Notes: generated by a model not told the origin, from the sequence alone. A stretch of 36,660 nucleotides of DNA from Candidatus Solibacter sp. (GCA_013822245.1 PNKE01000073.1:1-36660), one strand, 5' to 3'; positions 1-8,462 are shown, counted from the first letter of the stretch. Translations and numbers: made by a program.

Positions 1-90
1 CCGCCTGCGAGCGAGCCTGCGGCAGCAAGGAAGAAGAGTCTAAGAATTGATTGGTGGGCGTTGTGGTGGTTCGGGGAGGGCGGCGGCTGA
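1..90 (+). CDS. 3' end of an unidentified protein (partial)
   Basis: Reading from base 1 in frame 1 gives 29 residues ending ...RIDWWALWWFGEGGG before a TGA at 88-90. The other two plus frames close sooner, at about 42 and 48. The GCG/GGC-rich codons resemble those of the genes that follow, so this is probably the C-terminus of a protein whose body lies left of the window. The tail has a basic stretch (ARKK) followed by a tryptophan-rich segment, as is seen at the ends of some membrane proteins. That is too little to name a family. Its position just upstream of a sugar-transfer cluster makes an exopolysaccharide role possible, but only by context. Confidence 0.35.
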   Translation, partial: PPASEPAAARKKSLRIDWWALWWFGEGGG

Positions 91-190
91 GAATAGCCCG
101 CTGGCTCAAAACAGGCCCATGCCAGCGATAAGGCCGTTCCAGGCGGCAGAAATGGGGGGGCGGAAGAGGGGGAGGAGAGGGGGGAGCCGG

Positions 191-196
191 TATAAT
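191..196 (+). promoter_or_regulatory. Candidate -10 element (TATAAT) for the exopolysaccharide cluster
   Basis: A perfect TATAAT lies 11 nt before the ATG at 208. No TTGACA-like -35 is visible in the G-rich stretch upstream. Transcription starting about 7 nt after the hexamer would leave a 5' UTR of only about 4-5 nt, so the mRNA would be nearly leaderless, although AAGGG just before the ATG could act as a Shine-Dalgarno if the start is further upstream. Confidence 0.45.
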
Positions 197-207
197 GAAG
201 GGTCCAG

Positions 208-1119
208 ATGGGGACCTACATCATCAGAGCGGCTCGGGAGAGGGCGAGCAAGGCGCTGTTCAACTGGCGGTGCGCGGGTGTGCGGGATTTGCCGCCGGTG
301 AAGTTGAATCACGGGCCGGTGACGGTGCTTTCGCAGGTGAGCGGGCACGACGTGACGATGTACCTGGTGGCGGTCCGGAGCTTCTGCCGGTATCTGACGG
401 GGGGCAGGGTTGTGGTGGTGGACGACGGGACGCTGGGGGTGGAGGGGCGGAAGACGATCGAGAGGTCAGTGAGCGGGGTGGAGTTTGTGGACCTGGACAC
501 GATCGGGACGGGCGAGTGTCCGAGGGGGGCGTGCTGGGAGAGGCTGTGCGAGGTGCTGGACCGGTGCCGGGATGGATACGTCATCCAGTTGGATTCGGAC
601 ATGATCTGCCTGCGGGAGCCGGTGGAGGCGCTGGAGGCGGTGAAACAGAACCGGCCGTTTCTACTGGGGACGAGCAACGGGACGAGGATTCATTCGCTGG
701 CCGAGGCGTCGGCGCTGGCGCGGGGAATCGAAAGCAACCATGTGCAGCCGGCGGTGGAGCGGCAACTGGAGACGCTGGAGGAGGCCGCGACAAGGCGGTA
801 TGTGAGGGCGTGCGCGGCGTTCGCGGGCTTTGCGCGGGGCGCGGCGCGGAGGCAGGACGCCGAACGGTTCAGCGCGGCGATGACGGAGAAGCTGGGCAAG
901 AGATGGCAGGAGTGGGGGACCGAGCAGGTGACATCGAACTACCTGCTGGCGAACGCGGAAGGCAGCTTGGTGCTGCCGTATCCGGAGTATACGTCGGCCG
1001 AGCCGGGGTTGAAGCTGGACGGCTGCAAGATGATCCACTTCCTGGGCGCATGGCGGTGGAGCGGGGGCCATTACCGGCGGTTGGCGGCGGGGCTGCTGGA
1101 GGAGTGGCGGCAGGGCTGA
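208..1119 (+). CDS. Putative GT-A type glycosyltransferase
   Basis: This 303-residue soluble protein has no signal peptide or membrane segment. It resembles a GT-A glycosyltransferase: alternating hydrophobic strands lead to a DSD motif in a VIQLDSDMI context (about residues 125-133), the usual site for metal and nucleotide-sugar binding. Near the C-terminus it has a K-MIHFLG stretch similar to the His-containing end of GT8/GT-A enzymes. The exact family and donor sugar cannot be read from sequence alone. It is the first full gene of an exopolysaccharide cluster, 21 bases before a GT4 gene, so it probably adds a sugar to the lipid-linked repeat unit. A longer ORF in another frame over the same bases lacks any motif and was not used. 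Confidence 0.65.
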   Translation: MGTYIIRAARERASKALFNWRCAGVRDLPPVKLNHGPVTVLSQVSGHDVTMYLVAVRSFCRYLTGGRVVVVDDGTLGVEGRKTIERSVSGVEFVDLDTIGTGECPRGACWERLCEVLDRCRDGYVIQLDSDMICLREPVEALEAVKQNRPFLLGTSNGTRIHSLAEASALARGIESNHVQPAVERQLETLEEAATRRYVRACAAFAGFARGAARRQDAERFSAAMTEKLGKRWQEWGTEQVTSNYLLANAEGSLVLPYPEYTSAEPGLKLDGCKMIHFLGAWRWSGGHYRRLAAGLLEEWRQG

Positions 1120-1140
1120 GCGAGGCCGGACCGGCATGAG

Positions 1141-2346
1141 ATGTCAAAACAACGATTGAAAGTGCTGAGCTTCACCACGGTCTACCCGCGGCCGGGCGAT
1201 CCGAGGTTCGGGATCTTCGTGCGGGCGCGGTTGCAGCATCTGGGGGAGCTGGCCGAGGTGAGGGTGGTTTCGCCGATGGCGGCGGTGTACTACGGGATGG
1301 CGGGCAAGCGGTTGATGGGGTTGAACGGGATTGAGGGACCGGTGAGGGATGGAAACGTGATGGTGGAGTATCCGCGGTGGGTGTATCCGCCGGGGATGGG
1401 GTGGGCGCATGGGTGGTGGCTGAGGCGGTTCGCGCAGGGGACGGTGGAGAGGGTGAGGCGGGGGTTTCCTTTTGACGTGATCGATGCGCATTTCGGGCAT
1501 CCGGAGGCGTGGGCGGCTTGCGGATTGGCGAGGCGGTTTGGGGCGCCGTTCACGGTGACGCTGAGAGGCAATGAGACGGCGCACGGGAAAGACGAGAAGA
1601 AACGGCGGCGGATGGCGGAGGCGTTGAGGGCGGCGGCGAGGGTGATTGCGGTGTCGGGGCCGTTGAGGGCGTTCGCGATTGAGTTGGGGGTGAGGCCGGA
1701 CAGGGCGGTGGTGATTCCGAACGGGATCGACGCGGGGGTGTTTCATCCGCGGGACAGGGCGGCGGAACGGGCGCGGCTGGGGATGGGCGATGGGGAGTTG
1801 CACATCCTGTCGGCGGGGTATTTGATTAAACGGAAAGGGCATCACAGGATTGTGGAGACGCTCACGGGGCTGCGGGCGCGGGGGTTGAAAGTGAGGCTGT
1901 GGATCGCCGGGGAGAAGGGTGCGGAGGGGGATTACGCGGGCGAGATCCGGAGGAGGGTGGGGGAGTGCGGGGTGGAGGATGCGGTGAGGTTTGTGGGGGC
2001 GGTGGCGCCGGCGGAGTTGGCGTGTTACATGAATGCGTGCGACGTGTTCTGCCTGGCATCGAACCGTGAGGGGTGGCCGAACGTGGTGAACGAAGCGCTG
2101 GCGTGCGGGGCGCCGGTGGTGGCGACCGATGTGGGGGGTGTGCCGGCGATGATTGTGGACGGACGGTTTGGACGGGTGGTTCCGGTGGGCGACAGTGCGG
2201 CGCTGGAAGAGGCGCTGGCAAGGGCGTTGACGGGGGTGTGGGATCGCGGGGCGATTTCGGCGCAGGGGATGAAGCGGAGCTGGGGCGAGGTGGCGCGAGA
2301 GGTTTTCGAGCAATTGTCGGCGGCGGCGGAGGAGAATAGGCAGTGA
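1141..2346 (+). CDS. GT4-family glycosyltransferase (GT-B fold)
   Basis: This 401-residue cytosolic enzyme would transfer an activated sugar during exopolysaccharide assembly. The N-terminus (LSFTTVYPRPGDPRFGIFV) is typical of TuaC-like GT4 proteins, in which the Rossmann half binds the acceptor. The C-terminal half has IPNGID (about residues 192-197), an SAGYLIKRKG donor-site entry and an E-x7-E type motif in EGWPNVVNEALACGAPVVA (about residues 308-326), followed by DVGGVP. Length is normal. Its stop overlaps the next gene's start as TGATG, so translation is probably coupled. The specific sugar and linkage cannot be predicted. Confidence 0.9.
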   Translation: MSKQRLKVLSFTTVYPRPGDPRFGIFVRARLQHLGELAEVRVVSPMAAVYYGMAGKRLMGLNGIEGPVRDGNVMVEYPRWVYPPGMGWAHGWWLRRFAQGTVERVRRGFPFDVIDAHFGHPEAWAACGLARRFGAPFTVTLRGNETAHGKDEKKRRRMAEALRAAARVIAVSGPLRAFAIELGVRPDRAVVIPNGIDAGVFHPRDRAAERARLGMGDGELHILSAGYLIKRKGHHRIVETLTGLRARGLKVRLWIAGEKGAEGDYAGEIRRRVGECGVEDAVRFVGAVAPAELACYMNACDVFCLASNREGWPNVVNEALACGAPVVATDVGGVPAMIVDGRFGRVVPVGDSAALEEALARALTGVWDRGAISAQGMKRSWGEVAREVFEQLSAAAEENRQ

Positions 2347-3302
2347 TGCGGATACTGGTCACCGGCGGGGCCGGATTCATTGGGTCGCACCTGTGCGAAC
2401 GGCTGATCGGGGACGGGCATGAGATTGCGATCATCGACGATCTAAACGACTACTACGCGCCGGAGTTGAAGCGGCAGAACCTGGAGACGGTGAGCAAGGC
2501 GGGCGGGGTGAGGTTCGTTGAAGGCGACATCTGCGACGAAAGGCGGGTGGGTGAGTTGTGCGAGGGGTTCAGGCCGGAGGCGATTGTTCACATTGCGGCG
2601 AGGGCGGGGGTGAGGCCGTCGCTGGAACGGCCGCTGCTGTATGAGCGGGTGAACGTGGGCGGGACGGCGGTGCTGCTGGAGGCGGCGCGGAAGGCGGGGT
2701 GCGGGAAGTTCATATTGGCGTCGTCGAGTTCGATCTATGGGGTGGCGAACCGGGTGCCGTTTTCCGAGGAGGATACGTCGAACCATCCGATTTCACCGTA
2801 TGCGGCGTCGAAACTGGGGGCGGAGAAGTTCTGCTACGCCTATTCGCATCTGTATGGGATGAAGACGATCTGCCTGCGGTTCTTCACTGTGTATGGACCG
2901 AGGCAGAGGCCGGACCTGGCGATCAGGAAGTTCATGGAGAGGATCGAGGCGGGCGTGGCGATCCCGGTGTTTGGGGATGGGAGCATGGGCCGGGATTATA
3001 CGTTCGTGGCCGATACAGTGAGCGGGATTGTGGGGGCGCTGGGGCTGGATGCGGCGTATGAGGTGATCAACCTGGGCAATTCGCATCCGGTGGGATTGAT
3101 GGAGATGATCAGGACGATCGAGCGGGTGCTGGGCAAGGAAGCGATCATCGACTGGAAGCCGGAACAGCCGGGCGACGTGCCGATCACGTTTGCCGACATC
3201 AGCAAGGCGAAGCGGATGCTGGGGTATGCGCCGTCGACGCCGTTTGAAGAGGGGATCAGACGGCAGGCGGAATGGATGAGGCTGGCGGCAGGCGGGGGTT
3301 GA
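2346..3302 (+). CDS. NAD-dependent sugar epimerase (UDP-glucuronate 4-epimerase-like)
   Basis: This is an extended short-chain dehydrogenase of 318 residues. It has the N-terminal NAD-binding motif GGAGFIGSH (residues 7-15), SSSSIYG (about 126-132) with the catalytic Ser/Thr, and a catalytic YAASK (Tyr152, Lys156). RFFTVYGPRQRPD is characteristic of the UDP-glucuronate/UDP-N-acetylglucosaminuronate 4-epimerase branch (CapI/WbpP-like) more than of GalE. It would supply a nucleotide sugar to the neighbouring transferases in the cytosol. A GTG at 2343 is also in frame. The ATG at 2346 is preferred because it forms the TGATG overlap with the upstream stop and has GGAGGAG about 11 nt upstream. Substrate assignment is by resemblance. 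Confidence 0.85.
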   Translation: MRILVTGGAGFIGSHLCERLIGDGHEIAIIDDLNDYYAPELKRQNLETVSKAGGVRFVEGDICDERRVGELCEGFRPEAIVHIAARAGVRPSLERPLLYERVNVGGTAVLLEAARKAGCGKFILASSSSIYGVANRVPFSEEDTSNHPISPYAASKLGAEKFCYAYSHLYGMKTICLRFFTVYGPRQRPDLAIRKFMERIEAGVAIPVFGDGSMGRDYTFVADTVSGIVGALGLDAAYEVINLGNSHPVGLMEMIRTIERVLGKEAIIDWKPEQPGDVPITFADISKAKRMLGYAPSTPFEEGIRRQAEWMRLAAGGG

Positions 3303-3307
3303 GGGCG

Positions 3308-4441
3308 ATGGCGGCACCGCATCTTCTGCACGTTTTTCCGTCGTTTGAGACGGGCGGGGCGCAGGTGCGGACAGTGCAGTTGATGAACGCGTTCGGGGAC
3401 GAGTTCAGGCACACGGTTGTGGCGATGAATGGCGACTACAGCGCGCGGATGAGGCTGGACGAAGGCATCGCGATGCGGACGCTGGCGGCGCCGCCGCGGG
3501 GCGGGACGGCGAAGACGGCGGGATGGTTTGCGGGGTTGTTGAAACGGGAGCGGCCGGAGCTGCTGCTGACGTACAACTGGGGGGCGATTGAGGCGGTGAT
3601 GGGAGCGGTGCTCAAGCCGGTGTGCCCGGTGATTCATACCGAGGACGGGTTTGGCCCGGACGAGGCGGGGGGATTGAAGGCGAGGCGGGTGTGGACGCGG
3701 CGGGCGGTGCTGAGGAGCGTGTACAGGATGGCGGCGCCGTCGCGGACTCTGGAGCGGATTGCGCTGGAGACGTACTGGCTGCCGAGGGAGAGGGTGGTGT
3801 TCATTCCTAATGGGGTGGATGCGGAGAGGTTCAGGCCGGGCCGGGATTTGGAGATGCGGGCGGAGTTGGGGTTGGGCGAGGACGAGTTTGTGGTGGGCAC
3901 GGTGGGACGGCTGAGGGGGGAGAAAGACCTGCCGACGCTGGTGAGACGGTTCAAGGAAGCGGGGATCGCGGGGGCGAGGCTGGTGGTGGTGGGCGACGGT
4001 CCGGAGCGCGGGGCGATTGAAGCGGCGGTGCGGGAGGCGGGTATGGAGGGGGCATGCGTGTTCACGGGGGAGCAGAAAGAGACGGAGCGGTATTTCAGGG
4101 CGTTTGATCTGTTCGCGATGTCGTCGATCACGGAACAGATGCCGGTGGGACTGCTGGAGGCGATGGCGAGCGGGTTGGCGGCGGTGTGCACGGCGGCGGG
4201 GGATACGGCGGAGATATTGAAGGGCGGGCCGGAACGGCAGGTGTTTGGGATGGGGGACGCGGAGGGCTATGTCGCGGCGCTGAGGCGGATGGCGGCGGAG
4301 CGGGGCGCGCGGGAGCGGGCGGGCGGGTGGAACCGGAGGACGGCGGTGGAGGGGTATTCGCTAAGGACGATGGTGGGGGGATGGAGACATCTCTACGGGC
4401 AGGCGCTGAACGTGAAAGCGATGCCAGCAGGCGAGCATTAA
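3308..4441 (+). CDS. GT4-family glycosyltransferase of the PEP-CTERM/XrtA locus type
   Basis: This 377-residue GT-B glycosyltransferase starts LLHVFPSFETGGAQVRTVQL, close to the TIGR03088-type transferases that accompany XrtA exosortases. Other landmarks are IPNGVDAERF (about residues 163-172), VGTVGRLRGEKD, and a C-terminal MPVGLLEAMASGLAAV segment corresponding to the E-x7-E region. A longer ORF starts at 3272, but the ATG at 3308 lies 5 bases after the epimerase stop behind GAGGG and gives the family N-terminus. Its 3' end overlaps the convergent amidotransferase gene by 81 bases, and both C-termini look genuine. It probably acts in the cytosol on the exopolysaccharide repeat unit. Confidence 0.88.
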   Translation: MAAPHLLHVFPSFETGGAQVRTVQLMNAFGDEFRHTVVAMNGDYSARMRLDEGIAMRTLAAPPRGGTAKTAGWFAGLLKRERPELLLTYNWGAIEAVMGAVLKPVCPVIHTEDGFGPDEAGGLKARRVWTRRAVLRSVYRMAAPSRTLERIALETYWLPRERVVFIPNGVDAERFRPGRDLEMRAELGLGEDEFVVGTVGRLRGEKDLPTLVRRFKEAGIAGARLVVVGDGPERGAIEAAVREAGMEGACVFTGEQKETERYFRAFDLFAMSSITEQMPVGLLEAMASGLAAVCTAAGDTAEILKGGPERQVFGMGDAEGYVAALRRMAAERGARERAGGWNRRTAVEGYSLRTMVGGWRHLYGQALNVKAMPAGEH

Positions 4442-6283
4442 GACGTTCCAGAGTTTGCGGGAGTGGTCGTGGAGGCCGGTGAGGTGGGCATCGAGAAGGC
4501 GTGCGGCTTCGGGGCGGGCGATGAGCGAATCGGCGGCGCCGGAGAGGACGTAATCGCGATAGACGGGGGCGAGGGAAGAGCGGAACCAGTGGGCGAGAGG
4601 GACGGAGAAGCCCATTTTGGGGCGGTAGAGGATGTCTTTGGGGACGAGGGGTTCGAGGAGTTTCTTAAAGACGTATTTGCCCTGGAGGCCGCGGATTTTC
4701 CATGAGGCGGGCAGGCGGGAGGCGTATTCGGCGATGCGGTAGTCGAGCCAGGGTGAGCGGCCTTCGAGGGAGTAGGCCATGGTGGCGCGGTCGGCTTTGA
4801 CGAGGATGTCGCCGGGGAGGTAGGTTTCGACGTCGACGGCCTGCATCTGTTGGAGCGGGGGGAGGTGGGCGACGCGGCGGAAGCGGTCGCGGTAGGACTG
4901 GCGGGGGTCGTAGCCGTTGAGGGCGGAGAGGAGATCGGGGGAGAGGATGGCGCGGAGGGAGGCGTCGCGGAAGGTGGTGAGGGAGGAGAAGTAAGCGTCG
5001 CCGAGGTCGAGGCCGAGGTTGAGCAGGGTGGCTTTGGCGCGGAAGGGGCGGGGGAGGAAGTCGAATTTGGGGTAGAGGCGGCCGATGGAGGCGGCGAGTT
5101 TGCGGCCGTAGGGGCCGAGATATTTGCGGCGGGCGTGCTCCTCGGCGACGCCGAAGCGGTAACGGCGGTAGCCGCCGAAGATTTCGTCGGCGCCATCGCC
5201 GCTGAGGGCGACGGTGACGCGTTCGCGGGTCATGCGGGCGAGGTAGAGGGTGGGGACGGCGGAGGAGTCGCCGAAGGGTTCGTCGAAGTGGTTGACGAGG
5301 ACGGAGAGCATCTCGGAGATGTCGGGGGTGACGGTTTTCTCGTAATGGTCAGTTGAGTAGCGGGCGACGATCTGGCGGGCGTGGGCGGTTTCGTCGAACT
5401 CCTTGGAGGTGAAGCCGATGGAGAAGGTTTTGACGCGTCCGGCGGCGGCCTGGGACATATAGGCGACGACGCCGCTGGAGTCGACGCCACCGCTGAGGAA
5501 AGCGCCGAGGGGGACGTCGGAGATCATGCGCTTGGATACGGAGTCGGAGGCGAGGTGGCCGAGGGTGTCCTGGACCTGGTTCCAGGAGGAGGGTTCCTGT
5601 TCGCCGAATTCGAGGGTCCAGTAGCGGCGGAGGCGGGGGCCGGAGGAGTCGAGCAGGAGGGATGTGGCGGGGGGGAGTTTGAGGATGGATTTGTAGATGG
5701 AATCGGGGTCGGGGACGTAGGAGAAGGCAAGGAAGCCGGCGACGCTTTCGGGGCGGGCGGTGAAGTCGACGCCGGGCAGGGCGGCGAAGGCTTTGAGTTC
5801 GGAGGCGAAGGCGATGCGGTAGCCGGGGGTGGAGGTGGAGTAGTAGAGGGGTTTTTTGCCGAAGCGGTCGCGGGCTAGGAAGAGCGTGCCGGCGGAGCGG
5901 TTCCAGATGGCGAAGGCGAACATGCCGTTGAGCTTTTCGGTCATGTGTTCGCCGAGTTCCTCGTAGAGATGGACGAGGACTTCGGTATCGGAGCGGGTGC
6001 GGAAGTGGTGGCCGCGGGCTTCGAGGCCGGCGCGGAGTTCGAGGTAGTTGTAGATTTCGCCGTTGAAGACGACCTGGAGGTTGCCGTCCTCGTTGGCGAT
6101 GGGTTGCCAGCCGCCTTCGAGATCGATGATGGAGAGGCGGAGGTGGCCGAGGGCGGCGGGGCCATCCTCGAAGTGGCCGTAGCCGTCGGGGCCGCGGTGG
6201 AGGATGCGGCCGCACATGGCGCGGACCAGGGCGGGGTCGGCGGGGCGATGGCCATCGGTCACAAATCCGGCGATTCCGCACAT
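4361..6283 (-). CDS. asnB: Asparagine-synthase-like amidotransferase (exosortase-associated)
   Basis: This 640-residue protein has an N-terminal class II glutamine amidotransferase domain with the nucleophile Cys2 (MCGIAGF), plus RGPDG, FNGEIYNY and RSDTEV. It is followed by an asparagine synthetase domain with the ATP-pyrophosphatase loop SGGVDSS (residues 264-270) and a later LSGDGADEIFGGY. It resembles the amidotransferase 1 family (TIGR03108) found in XrtA exopolysaccharide loci, which probably amidates a sugar carboxylate or precursor rather than making free asparagine. That role is inferred from context. It is transcribed against the flanking glycosyltransferase and aminotransferase genes. 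The start is fixed by the required Cys2. No Shine-Dalgarno is visible; a TATCAT lies about 17 nt upstream on its strand. Confidence 0.9.
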   Translation of the reverse strand: MCGIAGFVTDGHRPADPALVRAMCGRILHRGPDGYGHFEDGPAALGHLRLSIIDLEGGWQPIANEDGNLQVVFNGEIYNYLELRAGLEARGHHFRTRSDTEVLVHLYEELGEHMTEKLNGMFAFAIWNRSAGTLFLARDRFGKKPLYYSTSTPGYRIAFASELKAFAALPGVDFTARPESVAGFLAFSYVPDPDSIYKSILKLPPATSLLLDSSGPRLRRYWTLEFGEQEPSSWNQVQDTLGHLASDSVSKRMISDVPLGAFLSGGVDSSGVVAYMSQAAAGRVKTFSIGFTSKEFDETAHARQIVARYSTDHYEKTVTPDISEMLSVLVNHFDEPFGDSSAVPTLYLARMTRERVTVALSGDGADEIFGGYRRYRFGVAEEHARRKYLGPYGRKLAASIGRLYPKFDFLPRPFRAKATLLNLGLDLGDAYFSSLTTFRDASLRAILSPDLLSALNGYDPRQSYRDRFRRVAHLPPLQQMQAVDVETYLPGDILVKADRATMAYSLEGRSPWLDYRIAEYASRLPASWKIRGLQGKYVFKKLLEPLVPKDILYRPKMGFSVPLAHWFRSSLAPVYRDYVLSGAADSLIARPEAARLLDAHLTGLHDHSRKLWNVLMLACWHRFHVQRLPVEMSPSPHHRP

Positions 6284-6371
6284 AGGGGGTGGATGAGTTC
6301 ATGATAGCCCGAGCGCGGGGCTAGGAGCCGGGCTGGCGGCGGGATGGCCGCACGAGGCGGGCGGCAAGGGC

Positions 6372-6377
6372 TACGAT
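6372..6377 (+). promoter_or_regulatory. Candidate leaderless -10 (TACGAT) before the aminotransferase
   Basis: TACGAT is separated by exactly 6 nt from the GTG start at 6384. No Shine-Dalgarno occurs at a useful distance; the nearest AAGGG ends about 15 nt upstream. The spacing puts the transcription start at or next to the GTG. The same layout occurs at four other genes in this window. Confidence 0.45.
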
Positions 6378-6383
6378 GATAGC

Positions 6384-7517
6384 GTGAGCGAACAGAAGCA
6401 GCCGATACAGCAGATGCTCGATTTGCGGGCGCAGTATGGAACGATCCGGGAGGAGGTCCTCGATGCCGTCACCGGAATCTTTGAGGAGCAGGCGTTTGTG
6501 CTGGGGGCGGAGGTGGAGGGGTTGGAGCGGGAGATAGCGGCGTATTGCCGGACGCCGTATGCGGTGGGGTGCGCATCTGGGACCGACGCACTGATTCTGG
6601 CGCTGATGGCGCTGGACATTGGTCCGGGCGATGAAGTGATCACGGCGCCGTACAGCTTTTTTGCCACGGCAAGTTGCATCGCGAGGGTGGGGGCGAAGCC
6701 GGTGTTCGTGGATATCCTGGACGATACGTTCAACATGGATCCGGAGCATCTGGCGCAGGTGTTGGAGAAGCATCCGAAGGCGAAGGCGATCATTCCGGTG
6801 CATCTGTTTGGGGCGTGCGCGGATATGGATCCGATTCTGGAGTTGGCGGCGCGGCATGGGGCGGCGGTGGTGGAGGATGCGGCGCAGTCGATTGGAGCGA
6901 CATACAAGGGACGGACGGCGGGGAGCATGGGGGTGATCGGCAGCTTCAGCTTTTTCCCGACGAAGAACCTGGGCGGATGCGGGGATGGTGGGATCATGAC
7001 GACGGCGGATGCGGGGCTGGCGAAGAGGCTGAAGACGCTGCGGGTGCACGGGATGGAGGTGAAGTACTTCCATGACGAGATTGGGATTAATTCGAGGCTG
7101 GACGCGTTGCAGGCGGCGGTGTTGCGGGTGAAGTTGAGGCATCTGGAAGGGTGGACGGCGGCGAGGCAGGCGGTGGCGGCGAGGTATATTTCGCAGATTG
7201 GGGCGATGGGGCTGCCGGTGAAGCTGCCAGGAGCGGCGGAGCATTCGACGAGGCATGTGTATCACCAGTTTGTGATGCGTGCGGAGGACCGGGACGGGTT
7301 GAGGGAGAGGCTGGAGGGGGCGGGAATCCGTACGGACATGTACTATCCGTTGCCGTTGCATTTGCAGAAGTGCTTTGAGTATCTGGGGTACAAGACGGGG
7401 GATTTGCCGGTGAGCGAGGCGTGTTCGAGGGAGTGTGTGGCGTTGCCGATCTACCCGGAGATGGCGCTGGAGGATGTGGACCGGATTTGCGCGGCGATTT
7501 CGTCGCACTATAATTAG
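6384..7517 (+). CDS. DegT/DnrJ/EryC1/StrS-family PLP sugar aminotransferase
   Basis: This 377-residue fold-type I PLP enzyme would aminate a nucleotide-linked ketosugar. Visible landmarks are GCASGTDAL (residues 62-70), which contacts the cofactor phosphate, VVEDAAQ with the PLP-ring Asp165, and FFPTKNLGGCGDGG with the Schiff-base Lys194. The HGMEVKYFHDEIGINSRLD stretch is typical of WbpE/QdtB-type sugar aminotransferases. It begins with GTG at 6384 and has no Shine-Dalgarno, but a TACGAT box lies 6 nt upstream. It probably supplies an amino sugar for the same polysaccharide as the upstream transferases. The exact substrate (3-keto or 4-keto sugar) cannot be told. Confidence 0.9.
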   Translation: MSEQKQPIQQMLDLRAQYGTIREEVLDAVTGIFEEQAFVLGAEVEGLEREIAAYCRTPYAVGCASGTDALILALMALDIGPGDEVITAPYSFFATASCIARVGAKPVFVDILDDTFNMDPEHLAQVLEKHPKAKAIIPVHLFGACADMDPILELAARHGAAVVEDAAQSIGATYKGRTAGSMGVIGSFSFFPTKNLGGCGDGGIMTTADAGLAKRLKTLRVHGMEVKYFHDEIGINSRLDALQAAVLRVKLRHLEGWTAARQAVAARYISQIGAMGLPVKLPGAAEHSTRHVYHQFVMRAEDRDGLRERLEGAGIRTDMYYPLPLHLQKCFEYLGYKTGDLPVSEACSRECVALPIYPEMALEDVDRICAAISSHYN

Positions 7518-7524
7518 AAGATCC

Positions 7525-7547
7525 GCATACCGCACGGAACGGTATGC
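7525..7547 (+). promoter_or_regulatory. Inverted repeat with GGA loop in the exosortase leader
   Basis: GCATACCG and CGGTATGC form a perfect 8-bp stem around the 7-nt loop CACGGAA. It lies 8 bases after the aminotransferase stop and 40 bases before the exosortase ATG. No T-run follows, which argues against a simple intrinsic terminator. A GGA in a hairpin loop is the preferred CsrA/RsmA target, and csrA lies 2.5 kb downstream, so this is a candidate CsrA site. It could instead be an operator or a weak terminator. Confidence 0.45.
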
Positions 7548-7586
7548 TGAATGGTCCCCGATGAATCCTGCCCTCTCGAGGAGAAC

Positions 7587-8462
7587 ATGAACACAACTGA
7601 TTCGGCGGCGGCCCCGGCGGGGGCGCCGCGGAGCGTCCCGTGGGTGCATCTCGCATGGTTCGGCGCGTTGCTGGCGGCCTGTTATGCGCCGGTCCTGATG
7701 CGGCTGGGCAACGACTGGATCATCGACGAGGACATGGGGCATGGCTTCTTCGTGCCGGCGGTGGCGCTCTACATTGCGTGGCTGAAGAAAGACGAGATAC
7801 TGGGCGGAAGCTACAAGGCGTTTCCGCTGGGGCTGGTGGTGGTGGCGCTGGGCGGGTTGCAGTTGATGGCGGCGACGCTGGGGGTGGAGTTGTTTTTGTC
7901 GCGGACGGCGTTCATCGTGTCGCTGGGGGGGATAGTGCTGACGATGGGCGGGTGGAAGCTATTGAAGGACTTGAGTTTTCCGTTGTTCCTACTGTGCTTC
8001 ATGGTGCCGTTGCCGGCGATCATCTACAACCAGATCACGTTTCCGTTGCAATTGCTGGCGAGCCAGATTGCCGAACATACATTGTCGGCGGTGGGGATAC
8101 CGGTGCTGAGAGACGGCAACATATTGGAGTTGCCGAGCCAGCGGTTGTCGGTGGTGGAGGCGTGCAGCGGGATCAGGTCGTTGCTGTCGCTGACGTTTCT
8201 GTCGCTGGTGTATGGGTACTTTTTCGACAACAAGACGTGGATGAGGTGGGTGCTGCTGGTGCTGACGGTGCCGATCGCGCTGACGGCGAATGCGTTCAGG
8301 GTGACGATCACGGGCATATTGAGCGAGGTGAATCCGGAGCTGGCGCAGGGGTTGTTCCACAGCCTGGAGGGGTGGGTGATTTTCATGATCGCGCTGGCGA
8401 TGCTGGTGGCGGCGCACAGGATAGTGAATTTCGTGTATGCAAGGGTGGCCCAACGTGGTTGA
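7587..8462 (+). CDS. xrt: Exosortase (EpsH-type, PEP-CTERM processing)
   Basis: This integral membrane cysteine transpeptidase of 291 residues should cleave PEP-CTERM tails of exported proteins at the inner membrane. It has about eight hydrophobic segments. The three signature catalytic residues are present: Cys193 in VVEACSGIRS, Arg238 in ANAFRV and His258 in GLFHSLEGW. The N-terminal DMGHGFFVP motif also fits the family. The ATG at 7587 is chosen over one at 7551 because GAGGAG lies just before it and the earlier start would add only non-family residues. EpsI follows with an overlap. Subfamily (XrtA or other) was not assignable by eye, although the neighbouring amidotransferase and transferase are XrtA-type. 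Confidence 0.93.
   Translation: MNTTDSAAAPAGAPRSVPWVHLAWFGALLAACYAPVLMRLGNDWIIDEDMGHGFFVPAVALYIAWLKKDEILGGSYKAFPLGLVVVALGGLQLMAATLGVELFLSRTAFIVSLGGIVLTMGGWKLLKDLSFPLFLLCFMVPLPAIIYNQITFPLQLLASQIAEHTLSAVGIPVLRDGNILELPSQRLSVVEACSGIRSLLSLTFLSLVYGYFFDNKTWMRWVLLVLTVPIALTANAFRVTITGILSEVNPELAQGLFHSLEGWVIFMIALAMLVAAHRIVNFVYARVAQRG

Noticed and set aside
195-1139. 314-codon plus-strand ORF overlapping the first glycosyltransferase in another frame
   Set aside because: Gly/Ala/Glu/Arg-rich without structure; the alternative frame contains the DSD motif and reads as a folded protein.
1144-2313. 389-codon minus-strand ORF opposite the GT4 gene, and similar long antisense ORFs at 14302-15318, 22102-22509 and 29061-31121
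   Set aside because: Composition is typical of antisense shadows (Pro/Arg/His or Gly/Glu/Val rich), with no conserved motif, and each lies opposite a clear gene.
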